DNA from: Sporosarcina sp. D27
Lineage (GTDB): Bacteria; Bacillota; Bacilli; Bacillales_A; Planococcaceae
Direction of reading: 5' to 3'
Assembly (NCBI RefSeq): GCF_000586555.1
Contig: NZ_AZUC01000059.1
Coordinates: 1-64,000, forward strand
Length of the DNA stretch: 64,000 nucleotides
In this document: one piece after another, positions 33,469 through 44,611 of the stretch
Numbering within the stretch: the stretch's first letter is position 1
Layout of the letters: each line of letters opens with the position of its first letter
Made by a program: the position numbers and the translations under genes
The notes under the pieces: generated by a model
The model's database searches: none
Told to the model about the DNA's origin: nothing
Seen by the model: the letters and a program-made list of their open reading frames with translations, nothing else

Positions 33469-33515
33469 TAGCAGTAGATAATTAGAGATTATTCCATAGA
33501 GAGAAGGAGAGCGCT

Positions 33516-35558
33516 GTGTCACTACCTATTGAAACCTTATTAAAACGGATTGGAATCACTTCTCCTTATTCAATTTGGATTGCGAAGGATGAACTGCAAC
33601 AAGTCTATCCGCTCGTCAACCCGAATGGAATGTCTCCTCCAAAAACGACGCAAGGAAAACCTATTGAAGTCATACAAGATGAAGGAAGAAGTGCCATGCA
33701 GTTCACGTATTCCCAAGATTATCGGGTCATCTTATTAATAGATGGAGAATTTAATTTGGATGAAATCGAACTTGAAATGCTCTTCGACTTTTTGCACAAA
33801 GAATATTCTGAGTATTCTGATGAAACCGGGCGTACCAAGCTAGCGCGCATTGTCGACAGCATTCGCTATACGACCGCGTCACTCGACTTGGAAGACGTAT
33901 TTTCGAACATATTGACGCATACGCTCGACGTCATCACGAATGCCGATTATGGAACGCTTTGGTTGTTGGATGAAACACGAGGGAAAATCATCTGTAAGGC
34001 ATCGGAAGGGTATCGGTTTGAAGAGATTCAACAAATGGAATTCGACTTAGGGGAAGGCCCAGTTGGCTATGCATTCGAAGTTGGAAATCCCGTTCTAATT
34101 ACGGATCCAAGAGATTTGGAATATGAGAAAGTCAAACGGATCTCACAGGAAAATAAGCGACGTTGGGGAAGAAGAGTTGAGGATATCACCAATATCAGGT
34201 CAGTGATTGCCTACCCAATCGGAGTGGACGGTCGTATTGAATGTGTCATGTATTTAGGGCAGATAAATTCAGACCAACTGCTGACTGAGCGGGATTTGTG
34301 GCTGTTACAAATCTTTACGACCCAGGTTGGAATCGCAATCCGCAATGCAAAACAGTTCGCCAACATTCGTGAATTGAACGAAAAGCTAGTGCAGCGGGAT
34401 GCCATTCACGCAACGCTCACTGAGTTGTCGGTCCGAAATATGGGAACTGAGAAAATGATTGATGAGTTAAGTAAGATGGCGGGGCAACCTTTAGTGTTCG
34501 CGGATTTGTTAGTCAACGAAATGATCCCATCATCTGCAAATCTACCTTCAGGCGTATCATTCAAAGATTTGCTAGAGAAGATTAAGCTAGAAGGTATTGC
34601 AAAAACAATTATACTAACCGGATCGGGTGACATCGTTTTGTATCCGATTCGATCGGGATCTGTTGTTCTCGGCTGTCTTATTTCTACATCCTCGCAAAAG
34701 TTAGAGCGGATTGGTGAGTTAGCTATTGAACAAGGAAGTGTCCTACTAGCACTGGAGCGGGTGCAAAAGCAGAATGTGTTGGCGTTCTATTATAAAACTC
34801 AGCGAGAGCTGTTTGATGAATTATTACACGCAACGAATCCAGACGTTTTGAATAAAAAAATGGAAGCGCTCGGTATTCGGAATATGGATGGATTTGTGGT
34901 TGCAATGCTCCAGGTAACTGGATGCTCGGATCCACAGGAGCTAGAAGCCCACATATTCAGATTGATTGCAGAACTGCGTTCAACAGTAAGCGGACTCATT
35001 CAAACGATATTCGGATGGCAAAACAAAGTGATTTTAGTAGCAGGAGTGGCAGGACAATCACAATTATCAATTTTTGAGAAGAAGCTCGAGGACTTAATAT
35101 TCCAACGAACCAAGGCGGACTCAGACTATGAACTTCACGGTGGAATTGGTTCACTCGTTCATGAAATGAGCCAAATCGAACAAACGTATCGAGAGGCAGA
35201 AATCGCACTGACCAATCCGCTTGAAGGACAGCGGAATCATCAGCTGGTACGCTATATCGATATTGGAATTAGCCGATTGTTCACGAGCCGCAATACGGAA
35301 GAAGTGAGTAAGTTTCTGACAGATATCTTTAATCCGCTACGTGAAGCAGATCGGTCAGACGGAACGCTGGAACAGACTCTCCTTACTTATTTTGCAAGTA
35401 ATCGCTCAGCAGGCGAAGCGGCTAACAAGTTACACATACACATTAATACGTTGTACCAACGGTTAAAAAAGATAGAAGAAACATTAGATCTCTCGTTGAA
35501 GAATACGGACGACGCCCTCCAGTTGCAACTCGCTTGTTACTTAAGGCAACGAGCTTGA
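33516..35558 (+). CDS. GAF-domain PucR-family transcriptional regulator
   Basis: This 680-residue regulator has a GAF domain (about 120-285; NADYGTLWLLDE, EGPVGYAFEVG, SVIAYPIGVDG), a CdaR/GGDEF-like middle region (about 425-560) and a C-terminal PucR-type helix-turn-helix (ASNRSAGEAANKLHIHINTLYQRLKKIE). It starts at GTG 33516 with RBS AGAAGGAGA. It is divergent from and shares a promoter region with the catabolic cluster, so it is the likely substrate-responsive activator of that cluster. The effector bound by GAF is unknown. Confidence 0.85.
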   Translation: MSLPIETLLKRIGITSPYSIWIAKDELQQVYPLVNPNGMSPPKTTQGKPIEVIQDEGRSAMQFTYSQDYRVILLIDGEFNLDEIELEMLFDFLHKEYSEYSDETGRTKLARIVDSIRYTTASLDLEDVFSNILTHTLDVITNADYGTLWLLDETRGKIICKASEGYRFEEIQQMEFDLGEGPVGYAFEVGNPVLITDPRDLEYEKVKRISQENKRRWGRRVEDITNIRSVIAYPIGVDGRIECVMYLGQINSDQLLTERDLWLLQIFTTQVGIAIRNAKQFANIRELNEKLVQRDAIHATLTELSVRNMGTEKMIDELSKMAGQPLVFADLLVNEMIPSSANLPSGVSFKDLLEKIKLEGIAKTIILTGSGDIVLYPIRSGSVVLGCLISTSSQKLERIGELAIEQGSVLLALERVQKQNVLAFYYKTQRELFDELLHATNPDVLNKKMEALGIRNMDGFVVAMLQVTGCSDPQELEAHIFRLIAELRSTVSGLIQTIFGWQNKVILVAGVAGQSQLSIFEKKLEDLIFQRTKADSDYELHGGIGSLVHEMSQIEQTYREAEIALTNPLEGQRNHQLVRYIDIGISRLFTSRNTEEVSKFLTDIFNPLREADRSDGTLEQTLLTYFASNRSAGEAANKLHIHINTLYQRLKKIEETLDLSLKNTDDALQLQLACYLRQRA

Positions 35559-35565
35559 TCCAAAA

Positions 35566-35606
35566 AAATGCCGCCAAAATCGAATGACTCGATTTGGCGG
35601 TATTTT
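35566..35606. terminator. Bidirectional terminator
   Basis: The arms TGCCGCCAAAATCGA and TCGATTTGGCGGTA end in T-runs on both strands, between convergent genes. Confidence 0.88.
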
Positions 35607-35609
35607 CAA

Positions 35610-35936
35610 TTAGAGCATCGTATCGTCATCTGAACGCCGTCGAGCAGCATCCCGTTGCTCTGTGAAATCGGGTTCCTCTCCGAATTCTGTTCCGTAATTA
35701 GGATTTGAGAACCGAGTGTGCTCCACATCAGAATCGGTCGCATCATCCGTTTCAAACAATATCCCGAGACTGACGATTCCGCTGATTCCTACTAATGTGT
35801 AAACAATTCTAGACAAAATAGAAGCCTGTCCGCCGAACAAGGTGGCAACTAAGTCGAATTGGAATAATCCAATAAGACCCCAATTTAACGCCCCGATAAT
35901 GACGAGAACGAGTGCAATTCGTGTAACGATTCGCAT
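35610..35936 (-). CDS. DUF378 (YuzA-like) membrane protein
   Basis: A 108-residue protein with two membrane segments in the first 65 residues and the DUF378 signature LNWGLIGLFQFDLVA, followed by an acidic/polar tail of about 40 residues (DDATDSDVEHTRF...RRRSDDD). The frame is open further upstream, but the ATG at 35936 has AAAGGAG spaced correctly and opens the hydrophobic domain. Bacillus YuzA is shorter, so the tail is an extension. Function unknown. Confidence 0.82.
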   Translation of the reverse strand: MRIVTRIALVLVIIGALNWGLIGLFQFDLVATLFGGQASILSRIVYTLVGISGIVSLGILFETDDATDSDVEHTRFSNPNYGTEFGEEPDFTEQRDAARRRSDDDTML

Positions 35937-36039
35937 GTTTTCAACTCCTTTTCTAATTAGGACTTCATTTTCTAATTGTAGAAAATCATCCAACCTTAGC
36001 TTTTGTTAAAAGTTGTTTTTCATACATCCATAAACATTA

Positions 36040-36067
36040 AAAAAAGCGACCTAGAGAAGGTCGCTGA
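36040..36067 (-). terminator. Terminator of the comK-type gene
   Basis: On the minus strand AGCGACCT and AGGTCGCT form an eight-pair stem followed by a T-run. Confidence 0.85.
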
Positions 36068-36081
36068 AAAATATCATATCG

Positions 36082-36582
36082 TTATCGATGCAACCGCTCG
36101 CTATTAAACAAAAATTGCTCAAAGTAAAGCTCTTTCTTTGTTTGGGCAGAATGACTAAGTAATGTGTGTAATCGACCATTTTGTTGATGAATGATATGTA
36201 AAGAGGCTGCTACTGTTACTTTGATACCAGTGGAAAACGTAAGTTCAGTCGTCTTTTTGTCAATTTCTCGAGTTGTGAAGAAATGATTGAAAATCCAGCA
36301 GCACGTATCGTGTTTAGAGGAGCTGGTCGGAAAAACTCCGACGCCTTCAGAGAGAATGAATGGAGGTTTTTGCTTAAACTTCAACACTTCAAAAGCCGCT
36401 TGTTTTTGTATACGTTTAGTTGTTTGGTTATGCAAGCAGGCTAAGTTGAGAAGTTCCACAGGTGATTTTTTTGAAGTGTATGTTCCGTGTAGTGTTACAA
36501 TTTTGGATCGACTTCCATAATCATCTTTGTGAGCCATTAGTGCTAAAGCTTGGCTATCAAGCAAATAACTTTCACAATTCAT
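36082..36582 (-). CDS. comK: ComK-family competence transcription factor
   Basis: The 166-residue protein matches ComK by pattern: KPPFILSEGVGVFPTSSSKHDTCCWIFNH corresponds to the KPPI...FPTLSS...CGWIS core of Bacillus ComK, and TELTFSTGIKVTVAAS to the following strand segment. ComK activates late competence genes by binding paired AT-boxes. It is about 25 residues shorter than Bacillus ComK (192), mainly at the C-terminus. A -10 TATAAT lies about 35 bp upstream. It stands alone. Identification rests on motif similarity seen by eye. Confidence 0.8.
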   Translation of the reverse strand: MNCESYLLDSQALALMAHKDDYGSRSKIVTLHGTYTSKKSPVELLNLACLHNQTTKRIQKQAAFEVLKFKQKPPFILSEGVGVFPTSSSKHDTCCWIFNHFFTTREIDKKTTELTFSTGIKVTVAASLHIIHQQNGRLHTLLSHSAQTKKELYFEQFLFNSERLHR

Positions 36583-37209
36583 TCCGATTCATCTCCTATA
36601 ACTGTTTAATAGTTCCATTATACGACATTCTTAGTAATTGGAATAGTGTGAAAAAGTAATTATTTTACGACATAATTCGACAGATAATTAGGGCGTTGGT
36701 ATGGTAGTTGATTAGATTGAATATGCCTACATCGTAGTTATTGAGTTCACCATGTTTTGAAAAAAGTACTATCGAGTTGCTGAGTGAGTATTATTGATCT
36801 AATATAAGCGCGTATTAAGAAGTAACTTCTTTAAGATCAATTCAAAAAGTATTTATAGATACTTTTTGCGGTCATTCGAAATCCACAGGCTAATATAGAT
36901 CCTGAGCACGTGTTTCGATAGCGGATAGCAGGGGAAAGTATTCTAAAGGATTTGGCACTGTATAAGAGTGCGGTTTTGCCGTATTAGCGATTCAAGAAGC
37001 CGAAAATCGCTTAAGAATTTGCACAGAAAATCTATAAGTATTTGAAGCGATACGAAAGTGCGATGACTTTGTTGGTATGGAGTGGAATGAAGTTAGAAAA
37101 GATGACGACTATTTAAAGCCGAAAAAAGCACATCACAAAGCGTATGGATGAGGAGATTATTTTTGTTGATAGGAATGAATTGCATTTCTTGAGTAAAGGA
37201 GGAATTTAG
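36583..37209. other. Intergenic stretch without a recognisable gene
   Basis: 627 bp. It holds a comK-proximal -10 (ATTATA on the plus strand, 36617-36622), an inverted repeat CAAAAAGTAT...ATACTTTTTG (about 36843-36868) and otherwise only short broken frames. The part from 36940 to 37160 could be a decayed coding sequence, but no family was recognised. Confidence 0.6.
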
Positions 37210-38106
37210 ATGCACACGTTTAACAAAGCGCTGCTCATCTATAATGAGCATGCTGGGAATGATGACGTGGAAGCGAAACTTGCGGCGGTTATGCCGGTTC
37301 TTGGGAAAGCAGTGAAAGAGTTGACGGTTGTGCGCCCAGAAAGTTCTGATGAAACGCGCCGTATTTGTGAAACGTCAAGTGACATGGAGCTCGTTATAAT
37401 CTTGGGTGGGGATGGAACGGTTCATCAATGCATAGACGCGATTTCGAAGCTTGACGTGCGACCGCTACTTGCAATTTTACCTGGTGGGACATCGAATGAT
37501 TTCACGCGAACACTGGGCATTCCTCAAAATTTACGGGATGCTGTTGAAGCATTGCTAACTGGAGAAATCCGATCAATCGATGTAGGAAGAGAAGGAAGTC
37601 AGCATTTCATTAACTTTTGGGGGATCGGGCTCGTGACAGAAACATCTAAAAATGTCGATGACGGACAAAAGAAGAGTTTCGGTCCGCTAAGTTACATGGC
37701 AAGTACGATTCGAACGATGCGTGAAGCGGAAAGTTTTCCGTATCATATTGTTTCGGATGGAATCGACATAGAAGGTGTGGCCATTGCCATATTTGTGTTG
37801 AATGGTAGCTCGCTCGCGACGACGCCGATTCCAATAGGAGCAATTAGTCCATCTGATAGCAAACTGGATGTACTCGTAGTGAAAAATTCCAATTTAACGA
37901 CGCTTCTTGAGTTGATGTCGCTACGGAAGCCTGAAGCGGATACGTCGCAACTCAATATGTTGGAGTATATGCAAGTGAATGAGTTGCAAATAGATGCTCC
38001 GAGTCAGCGGAGAGTGGATATGGACGGGGAGCTATACGATTTTCAATCAGGATGTATTCAATTACTTCCTGGGCACTTGAGGATGTTGGTACCCATTATA
38101 AAGTGA
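37210..38106 (+). CDS. Diacylglycerol/lipid kinase family protein (YtlR/DgkB-like)
   Basis: A 298-residue member of the DAGK catalytic family. The nucleotide-binding signature LGGDGTVHQCIDAI is at about residues 63-77 and PGGTSNDFTRTLGIP at about 94-108; a C-terminal beta-rich domain includes GELYDFQSG. It probably phosphorylates diacylglycerol or another lipid with ATP at the membrane surface. RBS AAAGGAGG precedes the ATG. It stands alone, followed by the 216-bp repeats. It could be DgkB or the paralogue YtlR. Confidence 0.85.
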   Translation: MHTFNKALLIYNEHAGNDDVEAKLAAVMPVLGKAVKELTVVRPESSDETRRICETSSDMELVIILGGDGTVHQCIDAISKLDVRPLLAILPGGTSNDFTRTLGIPQNLRDAVEALLTGEIRSIDVGREGSQHFINFWGIGLVTETSKNVDDGQKKSFGPLSYMASTIRTMREAESFPYHIVSDGIDIEGVAIAIFVLNGSSLATTPIPIGAISPSDSKLDVLVVKNSNLTTLLELMSLRKPEADTSQLNMLEYMQVNELQIDAPSQRRVDMDGELYDFQSGCIQLLPGHLRMLVPIIK

Positions 38107-38199
38107 AGTATTTTAGCGCTTCGTCTTTCGGGATGGGTCGTTTTTACGTTGTCGATCAAAACTGTCGTATTCTTGATGAATTGCAAGGGTTTGTCCATC

Positions 38200-38745
38200 A
38201 CATAATCTAATTACTCAATCATACAACTGCATTTCTCCGACACATCACAAAGTTTCTCGATAACGGGACACAATTCAACTGAGTTAAGGGATTAATTGGT
38301 AGCGCACCTCTTGTTGTGTAGGCTATTCCGCTGCATAAATGTTCCCTGTGACACTAGGGAACGTTTCTCGACCAGATAAATGAGTTTGTCAGACACTTAG
38401 AGCGATTTCTCGATCGCATAGTGCCCTTTACCAATCAAATTCCTGCATTTCTCCGACACCTCCCGAAGTTTCTCGATAGCGGGACACAATTCAACGGCGT
38501 TAAAGGATTAATTGGTAGCGCTGCGCTTGTTGTGTAGGCTATTCCGCTGCAGAAACGCTCCCTGTGACACTAGCGAATGTTTCTCAATCAGATATATGAT
38601 TTTCTCCGACACTTAGAGCGAATTCTCGATCACATAGTGCCCTTTACCAATCAAATCCCTACATTTTTCCGACACATCCTGAAGTTTCTCGATAACGGGA
38701 CACAATTCAACCTCATAAAGGGATTTATTGGTTGCGCATAACTGC
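38200..38745 (+). repeat. Triplicated 216-bp mosaic repeat unit
   Basis: The boundary module in plus orientation (GGGACACAATTCAAC, then GGGATTAATTGGTAGCGC) starts at 38265, 38481 and 38697, exact 216-bp steps. Between modules each unit contains a conserved segment (TTGTGTAGGCTATTCCGCTGC and TCCCTGTGACACTAG), then 21-bp units with cores TTTCTCGA, GTCAGACAC and TTCTCCGACAC. The third module loses similarity near 38745. It fills the gap between the lipid kinase gene and the glpK terminator. Confidence 0.92.
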
Positions 38746-38783
38746 ACTGTACTTCGCTGAGTTTGTCCAAAATCACATCCAAA

Positions 38784-38817
38784 ACAAAAAAGCGCACCCA
38801 ATTCACTCGGTGCGCCC
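38784..38817 (-). terminator. Terminator of glpK
   Basis: On the minus strand GGCGCACC and GGTGCGC arms are followed by six T. Confidence 0.85.
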
Positions 38818-38826
38818 CTTCAAACT

Positions 38827-40374
<1,548 letters not shown>

Positions 40375-40495
40375 CTATCATATCCGGAAAATCTTAGAAC
40401 ACACATGGGTGAGAGTAGGCAGAATCCCCTTGTTTTGTTACACTTGTCTCTAACGAAATTCACGGATCATATGGATCCTGTTAGGAAGTGGGAGA

Positions 40496-42316
40496 ATGGA
40501 AAACTTAGCATTAATCAGCGTAGTCGCAGTACTCGCGCTCGGAATCTTTTCCCAGTGGCTTGCCTGGCGGATTCAGTGGCCGTCAATTGTTATCATGTCA
40601 ATCGCAGGATTGCTTATTGGTCCTGTTTTAGGATTGATCAACCCGGAAGCCGCGCTCGGTGATTTATACGGACCACTCATTTCACTTGCGGTTGCGGTTA
40701 TTCTTTTTGAAGGTAGTTCGAATCTCGATATTCGTGAAATTAAAGGGATCTCTAAATCCGTTACACGTATTGTTACGATCGGTGCGTTTCTCGCATGGAT
40801 TCTCGGGTCCCTTGCGGCGCACTATTTTGCTGGACTGCAATGGGAAATTGCCTTCATTATAGGAGGGTTATTTGTAGTTACGGGTCCTACAGTGATCATC
40901 CCGCTGCTTAGGAGTGCAAAATTGAAATCCCGAACAGCTGCTGTATTGAAGTGGGAAGGGATTATCGTCGATCCTGCGGGGCCTCTTCTTGCGTTATTTG
41001 CATATGAAGTAATTAAAGTGTTGAGCAATGATAGTTTGACGATGAGTAATTTGCTCAGTTTCTTTGGAGGCGCAGGTCTTGCGGTTCTTCTTGGACTTGG
41101 AGTGGGGCTTCTCATCACGGTTATGGCGTCAAAAGGACAGTTTCCTGAGTACTTGAAATCACCGATTGTACTTGCTTTGGTCTTGATATGTTTCATGCTT
41201 GCAGAAGTGATCATGCACGAAACAGGCATGCTCGCAGTCACCGTGATGGGTCTGACTATTGGTCGTTCTAAGCAATATGTGTCATCGATTGGAAACCTTG
41301 GGCATTTTGTTGAAAATGTCTCTGTCATGTTAACTTCTACGGTGTTCATACTCTTGACGGCATCTTTGCCGAGAGAGACGATCGCTCAAATGTTTACACT
41401 ACCGATTCTGGCATTCGTGTTAGTGACGTTGTTTGTTGTACGTCCGTTGTCGATTTGGATTTCAACGATCGGTACGGAACTTGAACGGAATGAGAAAATA
41501 TTAATCGGATGGATTGCGCCACGCGGAATCGTTGCGCTTACTGTCGCCGGATACTTTTCGAGCATTCTCGTCAATGATGGATATGAAGAAGCGAGTCTTC
41601 TTACAGCCTTGACGTTTGCGCTTGTCATTATAACCGTATGTGCGCACGGCTTCACAATCGGCCCGCTAGCGAAAAAGCTTCATTTAGCGAGCAATGAACC
41701 ACCTGGAATCCTGATTATCGGAGCAAGTAACTTTTCAGCATCGCTTGGTGAGGAGTTGAAAAATTTGGGAGTTCCAGCATTGATCATGGATCCTTCTAGA
41801 GGACGCTTAAACTTAGCAGCCGCAAAAGGTGTTCAGACGTTCGAAGGTCAAATTTTGTCGGAACAAGCGAGATTTGCAGTCGACTTAACACCTTATAGTA
41901 CGATTTTGTCGATGACAGGAGACGCGTCGTATAACGCTCTCGTTTCTCAATCATTCGCACCTGAATTCGGCTTTAACAATACGTTTTCATTGCCGGTTGC
42001 TGTAAATCATCAAATGAATGCATCGGAGCTTCCGATTTCACTGAAAGCCCATTTACTCTTCAGGGAAGATGCGACTTTTGCGGAACTCAACCGGAAAATT
42101 AATACAACATTTGAAATCGGCGAAATTGCTACGAACGAGATTGAAAATGTCGATAACTGGTTAGATGAATTGCCAGAGCAAATCACTCCACTTTTCATTA
42201 AGAAAGAGAACGAGACAATCGTACTCGTTACGTTGCGTAAAAAAATTAATCTAGAAGAAGGCGACATCCTTGTCGTCATGCAACCTGAAAATGAGAAAAA
42301 GGAGTCTTCCGCTTAA
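40496..42316 (+). CDS. CPA-family Na+(K+)/H+ antiporter with RCK/TrkA-type C-terminus
   Basis: The 606-residue protein has twelve or so membrane segments (about 1-390) with the antiporter landmarks VAVILFEGSSNLD, GPTVIIPLL, VDPAGPLLALF and RGIVALTVAGY. It is followed by a cytoplasmic region (about 395-600) with a TrkA-N-like strand ILIIGASNFSASLGEEL and a TrkA-C-like end (LRKKINLEEGDILVVMQP). It exchanges cations for protons and may be gated by the cytoplasmic domain. RBS GGAAGTGGGAG. Cation preference is not decidable from sequence. Confidence 0.87.
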   Translation: MENLALISVVAVLALGIFSQWLAWRIQWPSIVIMSIAGLLIGPVLGLINPEAALGDLYGPLISLAVAVILFEGSSNLDIREIKGISKSVTRIVTIGAFLAWILGSLAAHYFAGLQWEIAFIIGGLFVVTGPTVIIPLLRSAKLKSRTAAVLKWEGIIVDPAGPLLALFAYEVIKVLSNDSLTMSNLLSFFGGAGLAVLLGLGVGLLITVMASKGQFPEYLKSPIVLALVLICFMLAEVIMHETGMLAVTVMGLTIGRSKQYVSSIGNLGHFVENVSVMLTSTVFILLTASLPRETIAQMFTLPILAFVLVTLFVVRPLSIWISTIGTELERNEKILIGWIAPRGIVALTVAGYFSSILVNDGYEEASLLTALTFALVIITVCAHGFTIGPLAKKLHLASNEPPGILIIGASNFSASLGEELKNLGVPALIMDPSRGRLNLAAAKGVQTFEGQILSEQARFAVDLTPYSTILSMTGDASYNALVSQSFAPEFGFNNTFSLPVAVNHQMNASELPISLKAHLLFREDATFAELNRKINTTFEIGEIATNEIENVDNWLDELPEQITPLFIKKENETIVLVTLRKKINLEEGDILVVMQPENEKKESSA

Positions 42317-42336
42317 GCGGGAGCTCCTTTTTCCTT
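42299..42336. terminator. Terminator between convergent antiporter and PAS-MCP genes
   Basis: The arms GGAGTCTTCCGCTT and AAGCGGGAGCTCC end in five T. Confidence 0.75.
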
Positions 42337-43247
42337 TAAACAATATTGGTTACTTCGTGCGCCTGGCTTTCTAACTCAGCAGCAGACGAGGCAAGGTGGA
42401 AAAATGCATCCATTGCAACTTCCACTTCTTTTTTACATTCATCGATGTTGGCCTGTGCTCGCTCAGTTCCAGAAGCAATCAAGGTAACTTCTTTCTTGAT
42501 GGATTCTATTCCGTCACGTACTTCTACAATGGAAGCCTCCACATTGGATGACAGTTTTCTAACTTCTTTAGCAACAACGTCAAATCCTCGACCATGCTCA
42601 CCAGCACGTGCAGCTTCAATGGCAGCATTCAATGCAAGTAAGTTCGTCTGTGAAGCAATCGCGCGGATCGTTTTAACGATGCCTTGAATGTTTTCTGAAT
42701 GCTTTTGAAGTACCTCTAAGTTATTGGTGTTGTTGGTAGACACATCAGCTAACTCACCAATTCGCTTTAACAATTCTTCGTTTCGATTTCTTCCTTCGTC
42801 TGCCTGCTCAGTGAGGGATTGCGCCATTTGATTAAGTTCCGTTACGACGCCTAATGCAGTATCGTGACGCTTCGTTACATCTGTCGCCACCTTTGTGACA
42901 CCGAGAACAGTCCGCTTGTCTTCGCTGAAGACAGGCATATAGGTCGCTTCTAGCCAAACAGTTGAGCCATCTTTGGCTTTCCGCTTAATTTTTCCAGAAG
43001 AAGCGACTCCTTTATGTAAGTCTTTCCACATTGCTCCGTAAGCAGGGCTGTTCGCAAATTCTGGGAAACATAACTTTTCATGAGGCATACCAATCATTTC
43101 TTCAGGACGATATCCAACAGCAGATGCAAAGTTCTTGTTTACATAAGCGATGCGTTTGTCGATTCCAAATCGAATAATCGCAAGGTTTTCTTCTAACGCG
43201 CTTACAACGAGTTGGTCGGATACAGATTCAGACGTTGATACGTTCAC
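42336..43247 (-). CDS. Soluble PAS-MCP signalling protein
   Basis: This 303-residue protein has a PAS domain (about 15-130; [25 protein letters not shown] end) and a short methyl-accepting signalling domain with the CheA/CheW contact hairpin [33 protein letters not shown]. No membrane segment is present, so it is cytoplasmic and probably senses an internal ligand, redox state or oxygen and signals through CheA. It starts at GTG 43247 with AGGAGG seven bases upstream. No other che gene is in the window. Confidence 0.88.
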   Translation of the reverse strand: MNVSTSESVSDQLVVSALEENLAIIRFGIDKRIAYVNKNFASAVGYRPEEMIGMPHEKLCFPEFANSPAYGAMWKDLHKGVASSGKIKRKAKDGSTVWLEATYMPVFSEDKRTVLGVTKVATDVTKRHDTALGVVTELNQMAQSLTEQADEGRNRNEELLKRIGELADVSTNNTNNLEVLQKHSENIQGIVKTIRAIASQTNLLALNAAIEAARAGEHGRGFDVVAKEVRKLSSNVEASIVEVRDGIESIKKEVTLIASGTERAQANIDECKKEVEVAMDAFFHLASSAAELESQAHEVTNIV

Positions 43248-43540
43248 TTAATTTCCTCCTAGGACTTCTGTAATGAATTATTATCCATTATACACAGTGT
43301 GTATCATATGTACTAGTGTAATTAACGTTTTGACATGGTATATACAATAATTCAAATTAGAAGTGATTTAATAGAACTAGTTTTTGGGTAAAGTATTATC
43401 TTGAGAAAATGATATAGAAACTAAAATAGGTTTTTGGATAATCTAGATTAGGTCAAAGGGTATGAATTTGACTTTTCATTTATACCCGATAAAGAAAAAT
43501 CAAAACTCTTAACATGTAGAGGTGTTATTAAAACAAAGAA

Positions 43541-43567
43541 ACAGAGGCTAAGTGGAAGCCTCTGTTT
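43541..43567 (-). terminator. Terminator of the stress-protein gene
   Basis: ACAGAGGC and GCCTCTGT arms lie just after the stop on the minus strand, followed by a broken T-run. The rest of the 43.25-43.59 kb gap is AT-rich with no gene visible. Confidence 0.65.
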
Positions 43568-43592
43568 GAAATGTATATAAGAAAAGAAGTTG

Positions 43593-44384
43593 TTAATAAT
43601 CTCGTTTATTCAACGGTTCATCAAAGAAATCACCTTGTACCGGTTCATTCTCTACACGCTCTTTACGGGAGATTAGTGAATCTCGTTCAAGTTCTTCGGC
43701 AATTCTATCTGGACTACCATTCACAGCGTCTTGAAACTCTTGGCGACGCTGTTCCTCTTCAGGATCACGTCCCAGTTCACCAGCAAAATCAGTCGTTTCT
43801 AATCCGTTGGAAATCGTATCATCCGCTGCTACACTGAATTCAGAACGCTCGATTGAACGCTCGCGTAATGGTGTTACTCTTTCTTGTGTATGTTGGGGGT
43901 CGGGCATCGTATCGCCGAACGCCGGTTGCTCAGGTACACGCGTGACACCGTCGCCTGGAGGTCCGACCCACGTATTTGCACCAAGATTCGGATCTCCTAC
44001 ATTCTCTCCGATGCCGAACTGGTTACCAACCTCTTGGTGCTGTCCAGGCATGTCGCTCGTTTCATCCACGTACAGCAACATGCTGCCATTGTTAACATCT
44101 TGGTAAAATCCAGCCTTCTCATCTTCAGTAAACCCGAGATCATCCATCATACTTCTGACGCGATCTTCACCTGTCATGAAATCCATGAATTTATCCAGCC
44201 AAGATTCATGAGTCGTTTGAATCTCGGCATCCGTTCGACTTTGCAACATTTTTACATTATCTTCACTTTTAGCAATTACAAAGATTTGATGATCTACATA
44301 ACCTTCTACTTTTAGCTCTTCTACCTTAGCCAATAGTTCTGGCTCTGTATGAAACATTCCGATGAATCGTTTGCCTGTTTCCAT
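43593..44384 (-). CDS. General stress protein 17M/YflT-type protein with acidic tail
   Basis: The 263-residue protein begins with a GSP17M/YflT-like domain (about 1-108; GMFHTEPELLAKVEELKVEGYVDHQIFVIAKS), known from sigma-B-dependent stress proteins of Bacillus. A low-complexity hydrophilic tail of about 150 residues follows, rich in Glu, Arg, Asp and Gln, likely disordered. RBS TAGGAGGCG precedes the ATG. A candidate sigma-B promoter lies about 60 bp upstream, which supports a stress role. The biochemical function is unknown. Confidence 0.82.
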   Translation of the reverse strand: METGKRFIGMFHTEPELLAKVEELKVEGYVDHQIFVIAKSEDNVKMLQSRTDAEIQTTHESWLDKFMDFMTGEDRVRSMMDDLGFTEDEKAGFYQDVNNGSMLLYVDETSDMPGQHQEVGNQFGIGENVGDPNLGANTWVGPPGDGVTRVPEQPAFGDTMPDPQHTQERVTPLRERSIERSEFSVAADDTISNGLETTDFAGELGRDPEEEQRRQEFQDAVNGSPDRIAEELERDSLISRKERVENEPVQGDFFDEPLNKRDY

Positions 44385-44446
44385 TTGTAAACGCCTCCTA
44401 TTGAGTTAGTTTGCTAGTATTCAAATGATTCGTTGTTAGTGTTTGA

Positions 44447-44472
44447 ATACCCAGGCTATAAGCCACGGAAAC
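44447..44472 (-). promoter_or_regulatory. Candidate sigma-B promoter of the stress-protein gene
   Basis: On the minus strand GTTTCC (44472-44467), a 14-bp spacer and GGGTAT (44452-44447) match the sigma-B pattern GTTT-N12-15-GGGTAT. The downstream gene belongs to a family known to be sigma-B-controlled in Bacillus. Confidence 0.65.
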
Positions 44473-44571
44473 CTCAATAATACCCATTGAGGGCAAACGT
44501 CATCAATTTGTAATCGAGTTGTCATCTATTATGGAATCCTAAGTGGAGGTTTCTTTAATGTAGAAAAACAA

Positions 44572-44598
44572 AAACAGAGATGCAATCGCATCTCTGTC
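44572..44598 (-). terminator. Terminator of the polysaccharide deacetylase gene
   Basis: ACAGAGATGC and GCATCTCTGT form a perfect stem followed by five T on the minus strand. Confidence 0.88.
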
Positions 44599-44611
44599 AC
44601 CTATCTTCAAA

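Noticed and set aside
36583..37209. Possible hidden gene or structured RNA
   Set aside because: Only short frames and one AT-rich inverted repeat; no recognisable motif in either strand.
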